Source: a virus
Virus record (IMG/VR): IMGVR_UViG_3300012000_000039
Coordinates: 1 to 44,066 of that record
Strand: one strand, 5' to 3'
Length of the DNA stretch: 44,066 bases
Both the position numbers and the translations under genes were made by a program. Shown here in pieces: positions 19,129 to 24,698 of this stretch. The notes under the pieces were generated by a model that saw only the letters and a program-made list of their open reading frames with translations, was not told the origin of the DNA and did not search any database. Within the stretch, counting starts at the first letter, position 1. Every line of letters begins with the position of its first letter.

Positions 19129-19172
19129 TGTAGTCATCGTGACTACAACTGCCGGCGTGGGCCGGCTTTTTT
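19129..19172 (+). terminator. Hairpin plus intrinsic terminator after tRNA-Val
   Basis: A perfect 8-bp hairpin (TGTAGTCA TCG TGACTACA, 19129-19147) is followed by GCCGGC GTGG GCCGGC and six T (19151-19172). The second element is a standard Rho-independent terminator. The first may protect or guide tRNA 3' processing. The sequence continues GTTAGCTAT, the tail shared by the other terminators here. Confidence 0.8.
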
Positions 19173-19197
19173 GTTAGCTATGAAGGGAGTCAGTGCG

Positions 19198-19572
19198 ATG
19201 AAGGTCAAGTTTGTTGTGCCGCGTGGTTGCTCGTGCCGTTCGTTCATGCGGGAAATCTTCCCGCAGGTCAACGCGTACCGAAAGACCCTCGGCAAGCGCC
19301 CGATGTGCATGAACTCGTTTTATCGCTTGCGCCGCGTGGCTGCGGAGCGGTGGTTGAGCGAGCGCATCGAGCGTTTCCCCAAGAACCCGGCTAAGTGGCA
19401 GGGTAACCCGTTTCTCGCGAGCAACCATAACGGTGGTTATGTGTTCTCCGAGAAGCACGCCAACGCCATTCTAGCGATGGCTGTTAACTGCAAGCTGGCG
19501 GCACCGCGCGGGATTGCGGTGGCTCGGCAGCGCCGTGTCGCAGCCAAGCGGCGCAAGCAGCTTGCCGCCTGA
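19198..19572 (+). CDS. Small basic protein, possible nucleic-acid binder
   Basis: The start at 19198 has AAGGGAG upstream; the 19171 start lies in the terminator. The 124-residue product is Arg/Lys-rich throughout (FYRLRRVAAERWLSERIERF near the middle, VARQRRVAAKRRKQLAA at the end). A pattern like MNSFYRLRRVAAERWLS may form a helix-turn-helix, but this is weak. It is the first gene after the 19151 terminator, and no promoter of the CTAAAT type is seen there. Function unknown. Confidence 0.6.
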   Translation: MKVKFVVPRGCSCRSFMREIFPQVNAYRKTLGKRPMCMNSFYRLRRVAAERWLSERIERFPKNPAKWQGNPFLASNHNGGYVFSEKHANAILAMAVNCKLAAPRGIAVARQRRVAAKRRKQLAA

Positions 19573-19650
19573 ACGCGGCTAAACCATGCCCGGTGCGGGG
19601 CTCCACGTTTCTCGGCTACGCGCACCCGTAGCTTCTCACGGAGGGTTTTT

Positions 19651-20001
19651 ATGTTTCGTCTTGTTCTTGTGGTACTGGCACTGACGATGATGGCCGGCAA
19701 TGCGCAAGCCGGCCCATTTCGGCGACGTGTGACGCACAGTTACACGCCGTCGGCCACGTACCAGCCTAGCGCGTACTCCCACGACACGAGCACTGCTCAG
19801 GGCGTGGCAGAACGACAGGCCCAGAATTGCGTCATGGGGCACCATGGCGGCAATTCTGGCTACGAGGGCGTGGGCATGGGTTCCACGCCTGACGAAGCGC
19901 TCGGCAGGTGCTGCTACAGCCGTAGCGGCATGACTGTTGTCGACCAAGGGGTCGCGCAAGGCAGGGATGGCCGCTGGTACGCTTGCAAGAGATACCGGTA
20001 A
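19651..20001 (+). CDS. Small secreted protein, planctomycete-like family
   Basis: This 116-residue protein has GGAGG before its ATG and a signal peptide (MFRLVLVVLALTMMAGNAQA). The mature region contains TAQGVAERQAQ, GHHGGNSGYEGVGMGSTPDEA, a CCYSRSG pair of cysteines and GRDGRWYACKRYR. From memory, small secreted proteins with the order QGVAE, GYEGVG, NCCYWG and GWYA occur in planctomycetes. If so, this is a gene captured from the host. The export signal is firm; the family match cannot be verified here. Confidence 0.65.
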   Translation: MFRLVLVVLALTMMAGNAQAGPFRRRVTHSYTPSATYQPSAYSHDTSTAQGVAERQAQNCVMGHHGGNSGYEGVGMGSTPDEALGRCCYSRSGMTVVDQGVAQGRDGRWYACKRYR

Positions 20002-20010
20002 GCGTAGACT

Positions 20011-20060
20011 CGCTGACGGCGGGGTGCTGGCAGTAGCCCAAGCTGCTGGCACCCCGCCCA
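20011..20060 (+). other. Strong hairpin between secreted-protein gene and tRNA
   Basis: GCGGGGTGC (from about 20019) pairs with GCACCCCGC, and an inner GGCAG/CTGC arm gives a long imperfect stem. There is no T-run, so it is more likely an RNA-processing or stability element than a terminator. It lies 11 bases before the Ile-like tRNA, where 5' processing would occur. Confidence 0.5.
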
Positions 20061-20070
20061 CGCGAGACAT

Positions 20071-20171
20071 GCGCCCGTGGTGTAACGGTTAGCACACGAG
20101 ACTTATATTCTCGGTCCGAAAGGATACAGGCTGATTACCTGTAAGTCGGGGTTCGATTCCCTGCGGGCGTA
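20071..20171 (+). tRNA. Unusual 101-nt tRNA, Ile-like (first anticodon arm UAU)
   Basis: The acceptor stem GCGCCCG pairs with CGGGCGT (G1-U72 wobble), discriminator A. The D arm is GTGT/GCAC and the T arm CGGGG TTCGATT CCCTG. The first anticodon-type arm is CGAGA CTTATAT TCTCG, with TAT at 34-36, which reads AUA (Ile). The region that should be a 4-5 nt variable loop has about 33 bases and holds two more hairpins: TCC GAAA GGA and ACAGG CTGATTA CCTGT. The latter also looks like an anticodon arm, with GAT (Ile) in its loop, and is followed by a normal-length AAGT. Which arm is used is unclear. Confidence 0.7.
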
Positions 20172-20197
20172 TGGTTTTGTTATCAAAGGAACGCAAA

Positions 20198-20353
20198 ATG
20201 ACGCTAGAAAAAGCATCGGAGTTGGTGGCTAAGCTGCGCCCGCACGTTGACGCGTACCAGCTGTTTGCGCATTTCGTCGGGTTTTTCAAACTCAATGGCC
20301 CGCAACAGCTGCTGTTTGCGAAAGTGTGTGGGATTGTTAGAACACTGGAATAG
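20198..20353 (+). CDS. 51-residue protein of unknown function
   Basis: ATG 20198 has AAAGGAA upstream; the 20171 start begins at the tRNA discriminator base. The product is mostly helical (LEKASELVAKLRPHVDAYQL, then PQQLLFAKVCGIVRTLE). It is wedged between two tRNA genes. No motif is recognised. Confidence 0.5.
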   Translation: MTLEKASELVAKLRPHVDAYQLFAHFVGFFKLNGPQQLLFAKVCGIVRTLE

Positions 20354-20361
20354 TTAGTGAC

Positions 20362-20434
20362 GGCCCCATCGTCTAGCGGCCTAGGACAACGGATTTTCGT
20401 TCCGTTTACCGGGGTTCGAATCCCCGTGGGGTCA
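20362..20434 (+). tRNA. tRNA-Glu (anticodon UUC)
   Basis: The acceptor stem GGCCCCA/TGGGGTC includes a G2-U71 wobble, discriminator A. The anticodon stem ACGGA/TCCGT holds loop TTTTCGT with TTC at 34-36. The T arm is CGGGG TTCGAAT CCCCG. No CCA is encoded. It decodes GAA/GAG. Confidence 0.94.
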
Positions 20435-20441
20435 ATGACAT

Positions 20442-20515
20442 AACTCGGTAGCCCAACTGGCAGAGGCGGTAGACTTAGGATCTACTTGTTGTGGGTTCGA
20501 CTCCCACCCGGGTTA
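20442..20515 (+). tRNA. tRNA with anticodon UAG (Leu CUA) but short variable loop
   Basis: The acceptor stem AACTCGG/CCGGGTT ends with discriminator A. The anticodon stem GTAGA/TCTAC holds CTTAGGA with TAG at 34-36 and G37. The variable loop is only TTGTT (class I), whereas bacterial Leu tRNAs normally have a long class II arm. The T arm is GTGGG TTCGACT CCCAC. The codon read is CUA; it is not an amber suppressor, which would need CUA as anticodon. The charging amino acid is inferred from the anticodon alone. Confidence 0.85.
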
Positions 20516-20516
20516 T

Positions 20517-20631
20517 TGTCTCGGCAGCGTGTGTACAGCGCTGCGAAATGCAGGGGAAAGTAGTCCACCTTAAATTGTGGGAGAGTGATAGATAAGTCAA
20601 GCTCGTTAGGACCACAGCCCTGCGCGAGACA
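20517..20631 (+). ncRNA. Candidate structured RNA, three-way junction
   Basis: TGTCTCG (20517-20523) pairs with CGAGACA (20625-20631) to close a 115-nt element. Inside are a 6-bp hairpin GCAGCG/CGCTGC (about 20524-20544) and a long arm closed by GCAGGG (20550-20555) with CCCTGC (20618-20623). The arm carries an inner CCAC/GTGG loop. No coding frame fits. It is exactly between tRNA-Leu(UAG) and the tmRNA, so it may be processed together with them. No known RNA family is recognised. Confidence 0.5.
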
Positions 20632-20635
20632 TTTC

Positions 20636-20990
20636 GGGGGCGTACTGGTATCGACTGGATGACGGAGGTTCAAGATTGCGTGTCGTGGTTGATCGGGTGG
20701 CCACGTAAAAACTCGATCGATGTTAGTCGGCAACACTCTTGCCATCGCTGCCTGAGTAAAATCAGCAGCCCGCGAACCAGCCCCAGTCGGAAGGGTTGTC
20801 TAGCGGTCGCCAAATCCGACTCGCCTAGCTCACTGCTCTGTCCTGCTAGGTTAAATTCGTTCAGAGCTGGCCTGTCCTGTTACCGCGCTGGTAGGGTGAC
20901 ACTCAGGTGAGACTAAATTCACCAGAAACACACGTGTAGAAGTCTGAACTGAAACATCTCAGGACGCGGGTTCGATTCCCGCCGCCTCCA
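20636..20990 (+). ncRNA. ssrA: tmRNA (transfer-messenger RNA)
   Basis: This one-piece tmRNA of 355 nt rescues stalled ribosomes. The 5' end GGGGGCG pairs with the 3' CGCCTCC, discriminator A at 20990. The third pair is G3-U70, the identity element for alanyl-tRNA synthetase. The T arm GCGGG TTCGATT CCCGC sits in the typical GGACGCGGGTTCGATTCCCGC context. The tag frame runs 20729-20755: GGC AAC ACT CTT GCC ATC GCT GCC TGA, encoding GNTLAIAA, so the added tag would be Ala plus GNTLAIAA. Pseudoknot stems such as AGTCGG/CCGACT and the GGTGA/TCACC hairpin follow the tag. No CCA is encoded. Confidence 0.93.
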
Positions 20991-21308
20991 TGAGGGCGCG
21001 ACTAGCGACGGCTAGAGATGCCCTCTTATACAACGGGGATTAAGGGGCAGCTTCCTGCTGCAGGTAACAGCATGGGGCCCCGGGAAACTAGGGTAGATTG
21101 GTATGCCCGAACCCAAAGACCGATATCCAGCGCCAGCTAGCATACCTGAGCGCACCGTTGTAAACCGGGTACTCCTTACCTTTGGCTATCGTTGCGGGAA
21201 ATCTCGCGGCGTGCTGCCGACGTGGGGGAGTTCCAAGAAGAGCTGCAGCTAGTCTTGGGTTATAGGGCCGGAACGTAAAGGGCCCGCCCGGTTTTTCTTT
21301 TTTTCTTT
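20991..21308 (+). ncRNA. Candidate large structured RNA with pseudoknot
   Basis: About 320 bases after the tmRNA have no gene but hold nested and crossing complementarities. A 5' hairpin GAGGGC/GCCCTC encloses CTAGC/GCTAG (20992-21025). TACAACGG (21029-21036) pairs with CCGTTGTA (21155-21162), GGTATGC (21100-21106) with GCATACC (21140-21146), and GCAGC/GCTGC forms a hairpin near 21047-21061. AACCCAAAGAC (21110-21120) matches GTCTTGGGTT (21252-21261) with one bulge and would cross the second and third helices as a pseudoknot. The element ends in a T-rich run (21292-21308), possibly a terminator. It contains the motif TAGGGTAGAT shared with the RNA at 24699. Confidence 0.5.
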
Positions 21309-21321
21309 GAAAGGAGTAGTT

Positions 21322-21552
21322 ATGGCTGATCCCGTGATTGATAGCGTGCGCATTGCCTCGGTTGGACCCGAGTTCATGTGTCACCACGAAGTGATCGTGA
21401 CGTTTGCCGGCAGCGAAGAGGAAAAGATGATCATCCGCTACTACCCTGATGAGATCTCGTTCCGCGAGGCTGAGCTGCTGGGTCTGACGGAGAAGCAGGC
21501 ATCTGACCTGTGGTTCCAAAAGGACAAGGCGTACCTGTTAAATGGCACCTAG
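21322..21552 (+). CDS. Small acidic protein of unknown function
   Basis: ATG 21322 has AAAGGAG nine bases upstream; the 21307 start lies on the ribosome site. The 76-residue product alternates beta strands (DSVRIASVGPE, HHEVIVTFAG, KMIIRYYPDEISF) with a C-terminal helix (REAELLGLTEKQASDLW). It is the first gene after the structured RNA region and runs into the 21563 gene. No function is apparent. Confidence 0.6.
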   Translation: MADPVIDSVRIASVGPEFMCHHEVIVTFAGSEEEKMIIRYYPDEISFREAELLGLTEKQASDLWFQKDKAYLLNGT

Positions 21553-21562
21553 GAGCAAACCC

Positions 21563-21811
21563 ATGAAAGTTGGAGATCGGATACAGTTGCTGGCGCCCAT
21601 GAAAAACCCGGATTCTGCGCGCATCCCGGTTGAAGAGGGCATGTCCGCAGGGCTTGAAGGCACGATCGTATATCTTTCGCTGGATGGTCCGGCGGACTGG
21701 CACCAGATCGGCGTCAGGTGGGACAACGGCCGGACGTTAAACATCCTGCCCAAGACGGATCGGTTTCGTGTTATTCCCGTAGAGGAGCAAAAGCATGCCG
21801 ACGCTGTTTAA
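21563..21811 (+). CDS. DUF4314-like small protein
   Basis: The start at 21563 has AGGAG at good spacing; the 21542 start overlaps the upstream stop. The 82-residue product reads MKVGDRIQLLAPM, then EGTIVYLSLDGPADWHQIGV, WDNGRTLNILP and DRFRVI. This order is the DUF4314 pattern, an SH3-like small barrel found in phages and bacteria. Its molecular role is not known. It overlaps the next gene by 17 bases. Confidence 0.75.
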   Translation: MKVGDRIQLLAPMKNPDSARIPVEEGMSAGLEGTIVYLSLDGPADWHQIGVRWDNGRTLNILPKTDRFRVIPVEEQKHADAV

Positions 21812-22091
21812 CAAAGAGACGGCCAAGCTTGATCACTTTGGTCACTGCCCTGAGTGCAATGCCGATTGGTGTGCTGGAGATATCTTTACGGTCTTGCGCG
21901 GACAGAACTGGTGCAAGGATAAGAGCGACGAAGAGCTGCGCAAGTACATCGAGCAGTGTTATTCGCCGCCCTATAAGTTCAGTCGGCTAATCGGCGTCCA
22001 GCTGCCGTACAGCCATCCCAAGCATTACGACGGCGTGTCGTATTGGGAGTGCCCGGAGTGCCAGCATCAGTGGCAGCGGTTCAACGATTAG
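21795..22091 (+). CDS. Zinc-ribbon-type small protein
   Basis: The 98-residue product has GAGG before the ATG. It carries CPECNADWC near residue 18 and CPECQHQW near the C-terminus. These Cys pairs, about 70 residues apart, probably form one zinc ribbon. The middle reads SPPYKFSRLIGVQLPYSHP. It may bind nucleic acid or a protein partner. The family is not recognised. Confidence 0.6.
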   Translation: MPTLFNKETAKLDHFGHCPECNADWCAGDIFTVLRGQNWCKDKSDEELRKYIEQCYSPPYKFSRLIGVQLPYSHPKHYDGVSYWECPECQHQWQRFND

Positions 22092-22101
22092 AAAGGATGC
22101 T

Positions 22102-22716
22102 ATGAAAGTTTATATCGGCAAGTCGCCTAAATGGTGGGGTCCGTATCAGATTGCCGACCTGCTTCAGTGGGTTGGCGTTTCTGAAGACCGCTGCCAGAAG
22201 ATCGGTGAGCGGCTGAACAAGACGTGGTTTGGTCCGTTCTGTGAGTGGTTCCACGGCCGGTTCCGCAAGCAGAAGGTTGTCGTCAAGGTGCACTATTACG
22301 ACACGTGGAGCGTTGATAGCACCTTGGCGCCGATCATCTTGCCCTTGCTCAAGCAGCTGAAGGCGACCCAGCACGGCCACCCCTTCACGGACGACGAGGA
22401 TGTCCCGGAAGAGCTTCGGTCGAGCGCTGCGCCGGCGTTAACAGAAGAAGAAAAGAACTGCGGCGTTCCTGACCAGCTCCATGAAAAGCGCTGGGAGTGG
22501 ATCATGAACGAAATGATCTGGGCGTTCGAGCAATTGAACGACCCTGATCACGACAATAAGTTCTGGCAGGGTCGAGATGATCTGGCCGATATTGATAACA
22601 TCACCGAGCACATCAAGCGGGTGAAGTGTGATTTCGAAGGATTGAAAGCACACGAGGAGCGTATCCGCCGTGGAACGACTCTGTTCGGCAAGTACTATCA
22701 AGCCCTGTGGGATTAA
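22102..22716 (+). CDS. Conserved phage protein of unknown function
   Basis: The 204-residue product opens VYIGKSPKWWGPYQIADLL and continues with WFGPFCEWFHG, then VVVKVHYYDTWSVDSTLAPIIL, DEDVPEELRS, RWEWIMNEMIWAFEQLN and a C-terminal GTTLFGKYYQALWD. From memory, this order of segments is widespread in large phages infecting marine and freshwater bacteria. It is probably a cytoplasmic protein. No catalytic residues stand out and the function is unknown. AAAGGA precedes the start. Confidence 0.8.
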   Translation: MKVYIGKSPKWWGPYQIADLLQWVGVSEDRCQKIGERLNKTWFGPFCEWFHGRFRKQKVVVKVHYYDTWSVDSTLAPIILPLLKQLKATQHGHPFTDDEDVPEELRSSAAPALTEEEKNCGVPDQLHEKRWEWIMNEMIWAFEQLNDPDHDNKFWQGRDDLADIDNITEHIKRVKCDFEGLKAHEERIRRGTTLFGKYYQALWD

Positions 22717-22718
22717 TC

Positions 22719-22916
22719 ATGGCTACGATGTCGCTGGTTGATGTGTTGTCACAGTGCGCCAACATCGACACGTCCGTGGCCCGGCGCGTGATCGTTGAGG
22801 GTCGCGTAAAAGTCGACGATCGTGTCGTTGATGACCCGGCGGCTCGGCTGCCAAACGAACACGGGTTGCCGTCGTTCGTGAAGTTCGATGAAAAGCTTTA
22901 CCCCATTTACCCCTGA
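22719..22916 (+). CDS. S4-like RNA-binding domain protein
   Basis: ATG 22719 follows the previous stop by two bases. The 65-residue product contains SVARRVIVEGRVKVDDRVVDDPAARL, which fits the core of an S4 domain (helix, R-x-I-x-x-G-x-V-x-V-[DN]-x-x-x-V), a fold that binds structured RNA in ribosomal proteins and RNA-modifying enzymes. Its small size suggests a stand-alone RNA-binding module. The nearby structured RNAs are possible partners, but this is inference. Confidence 0.6.
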   Translation: MATMSLVDVLSQCANIDTSVARRVIVEGRVKVDDRVVDDPAARLPNEHGLPSFVKFDEKLYPIYP

Positions 22917-22927
22917 AGGAGCATTCT

Positions 22928-23581
22928 GTGAACGCGCTTGAAGAACACGCACTGAAACTGCAGAAGTTTGATCCGCTGCACGAAGCAGAGAAAGAAGTCG
23001 GCCCCGGCAAAGAGGCCAGCGCGCTGGGTTTCGTCCTGCTGCAACACCTGTCAGCGCAAAAGGAAGACGTATTCAGCGTGCTTGGTGATACGCACTTCCG
23101 CATGCCGTACGCCGAGTACGTGCGGGTGGTAGAGCGACACGGGTTCGAGAAGGTGTACCACGAAACCCACGGCGACCGAAACGATGTTTACGAGATCTGG
23201 TGGCATCCTGACGGGCTGTTGCTCACGACGGAATCCTACGACCGGAAAAGCGTGAACACGGCGAAGGTGTACTACAACTGGGTGCCTGCGAGCACTGAAG
23301 TGGCGTGGCGTGTCAGGTCTTCGGGCGACTATGGCCACGAACCCGAAAACAATCACGTTTGGGCCGGGGATTTTGACGGCCGCGAGGGCGTGTTTACACA
23401 CCTGAAGCAATTGCGCGAGAACGGTCGGCTGTTGGCGCAGTGGACAGTGCAACCGTTCCTGTGGTTTCTGAACTACTCCGACACCAAGGACAAGAACTAC
23501 GACTACAAGGCAATTAACCGCCTGAAGTTTTGTGTCCTGCCGGAGCATGTTCAAAAGGCGATTGGTGGTCTCAAGGATTAA
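22928..23581 (+). CDS. Conserved phage protein of unknown function
   Basis: The GTG start has AAGGAG seven bases upstream. The 217-residue product carries LSVLGDTH-like and MPYAEYVRVVERHGFEKVY segments. The middle reads EIWWHPDGLLLTTESY and VNTAKVYYNWVP, then a C-terminal LAQWTVQPFLWFLNYSDTK. Two aromatic-rich beta regions suggest a compact globular protein. Similar proteins occur, from memory, in large phages next to the 22102-type gene. No enzyme motif is seen. Confidence 0.7.
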   Translation: MNALEEHALKLQKFDPLHEAEKEVGPGKEASALGFVLLQHLSAQKEDVFSVLGDTHFRMPYAEYVRVVERHGFEKVYHETHGDRNDVYEIWWHPDGLLLTTESYDRKSVNTAKVYYNWVPASTEVAWRVRSSGDYGHEPENNHVWAGDFDGREGVFTHLKQLRENGRLLAQWTVQPFLWFLNYSDTKDKNYDYKAINRLKFCVLPEHVQKAIGGLKD

Positions 23582-23605
23582 CTTTCACCCTCAAAGGAGC
23601 GTTTC

Positions 23606-23896
23606 ATGTACGAGGCCGTTCTGAAGCCGATCAACAGCCAGCCCGGTCCGCATCATCTCCGCGGCTGGCTGCACTGCCCGAAGCGGAACTCGGACGTGTT
23701 GGAGATCAACAACACGGCCAGCGTGGACGGGAAGATCTTGGCGTTCGCGGCGCTGATGCCGGAGATCGAGGAGTTCCTGATTCGGCTCAGCCCCGACTCG
23801 CCGCTCGCGCTCATGCTGCTGGAGAAGTGGCGAGACGTGCGGTACGAGTTGGAGGAGAGCGCGAATCCCCGCGTGTCGGCGAAGGAGGCTGGCTGA
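23606..23896 (+). CDS. Small protein of unknown function
   Basis: AAAGGAG precedes ATG 23606. The 96-residue product reads YEAVLKPINSQPGPHHLRGW then NNTASVDGKILAFAALMPEIEEF, LMLLEKWRDVRYELEES. It is helical with an acidic C-terminal half. It lies in a co-directional run with one-base spacing to the next gene. Nothing identifies its role. Confidence 0.6.
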   Translation: MYEAVLKPINSQPGPHHLRGWLHCPKRNSDVLEINNTASVDGKILAFAALMPEIEEFLIRLSPDSPLALMLLEKWRDVRYELEESANPRVSAKEAG

Positions 23897-23897
23897 T

Positions 23898-24197
23898 ATG
23901 GACAGCAATCTTCGCTGGTTCGTGCATGCGTTGCGAGACGCCTGCGATTACGCTTTGTCTGACGGCATGATCGGCAATCAGATGGGTCACATCGAGTCGA
24001 TTGAGGTGACCGAATGCGATATTGATGCGGAGCATGCGCCGATCATGCTGAAAGTCACGTGCTTTGGTGCATACTCGCCGACGGAGGCCCGGCGAGTACA
24101 CGAAAACCAAAGCATTGTCGAAGTCATGGATCGTGTGGCGCGCTATCTAGGCGATCGCGCCATTGGCCTGAAAGATTCGTTCGATGACCTGCGGTAA
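23898..24197 (+). CDS. Small protein of unknown function
   Basis: The 99-residue product starts one base after the previous stop. It has a helical N-terminus (LRWFVHALRDACDYALSDG), a beta strand region (IESIEVTECDID, PIMLKVTCFGAYS) and a C-terminal helix (SIVEVMDRVARYLGD). The mixed alpha-beta order could be a ferredoxin-like fold. No family is recognised. Confidence 0.6.
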   Translation: MDSNLRWFVHALRDACDYALSDGMIGNQMGHIESIEVTECDIDAEHAPIMLKVTCFGAYSPTEARRVHENQSIVEVMDRVARYLGDRAIGLKDSFDDLR

Positions 24198-24207
24198 AGG
24201 AGAACCC

Positions 24208-24501
24208 GTGGATAACTTGTCGATAGCGATGGCGCAAGGACTGCTCAAACTCGCCGAAACGCTGGTGAAAACCAGAGACGAGCTGCGCGAAACGATTGAC
24301 AAGCTGGAGTATCAGCGTAAAGTCGTAGACACGTGCGCAAACACCCTGATTGACACCCTCAAGGACGCGTTGTTAATCGCGTATCAGAATGCCGGCGAGC
24401 AAGACAGCAGTGAAGTGGAACAACCAATGGTGGGACGAAGTGGTACACAAGAAGGAGGCGCTGGAACCGATGGTGACGACGAGCGCAGGGACGCGGTATA
24501 A
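24208..24501 (+). CDS. Coiled-coil small protein
   Basis: A GTG start at 24208 follows AAAGGAGAACCC; the ATG-initiated form at 24184 overlaps the previous gene. The first 65 residues form a helical heptad-like region (LKLAETLVKTRDELRETIDK, LEYQRKVVDTCANTLIDTLKDALL). The last 30 residues are low-complexity and overlap the next gene, so they may be dispensable. It probably dimerises. Function unknown. Confidence 0.55.
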   Translation: MDNLSIAMAQGLLKLAETLVKTRDELRETIDKLEYQRKVVDTCANTLIDTLKDALLIAYQNAGEQDSSEVEQPMVGRSGTQEGGAGTDGDDERRDAV

Positions 24502-24673
24502 GACAGACGCCGAGGTTGAGTTAAAACAGCTTCGGCGCGCACTGTTAAATATTCGCAGGTCGATGGGCAACCTTGTTCAAGAAATGGACAAGCGCTGCCC
24601 GGGCAGTGAAGCCGAGGATATCGTCACGCGGTATGTGTGCTCTACGCAGCACTATATCGACACGTTGACGTAG
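24389..24673 (+). CDS. Small helical protein of unknown function
   Basis: The frame is open from ATG 24389; a GTG at 24410 (KWNNQWWDEVVH) is a possible alternative, and neither has a clear ribosome site. The product has about 94 residues, with a basic helix (VELKQLRRALLNIRRSMGNL) and a C-terminal CSTQHYIDTLT. It overlaps the previous gene by about 110 bases. Its stop lies between the -35 (24665-24670) and -10 (24687-24692) of a promoter for a structured RNA. Function unknown. Confidence 0.5.
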   Translation: MPASKTAVKWNNQWWDEVVHKKEALEPMVTTSAGTRYKTDAEVELKQLRRALLNIRRSMGNLVQEMDKRCPGSEAEDIVTRYVCSTQHYIDTLT

Positions 24674-24692
24674 CGCATTCGGGTGTTACAAT
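24665..24692 (+). promoter_or_regulatory. Sigma70-like promoter for the 24699 RNA
   Basis: TTGACG (24665-24670) and TACAAT (24687-24692) are spaced by 16 bases, close to the bacterial sigma70 consensus (TTGACA, TATAAT). A start seven bases downstream falls at about 24699, immediately before the first strand of the closing helix of the RNA. Confidence 0.75.
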
Positions 24693-24698
24693 ACCCGC

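Noticed and set aside
20442-20515. Amber suppressor tRNA
   Set aside because: The anticodon is 5'-UAG-3', which reads CUA. A suppressor of the UAG stop would need 5'-CUA-3'.
20659-20910. 83-residue forward frame inside the tmRNA
   Set aside because: The tmRNA fold and tag frame account for this sequence; no ribosome site supports the longer frame.
20991-21300. RNase P RNA or group I intron
   Set aside because: Fragments such as TTGCGGGAAA and GAACCC recall these families, but the ordered conserved elements (for instance GAGGAAAGTC) and the expected core pairings were not found.
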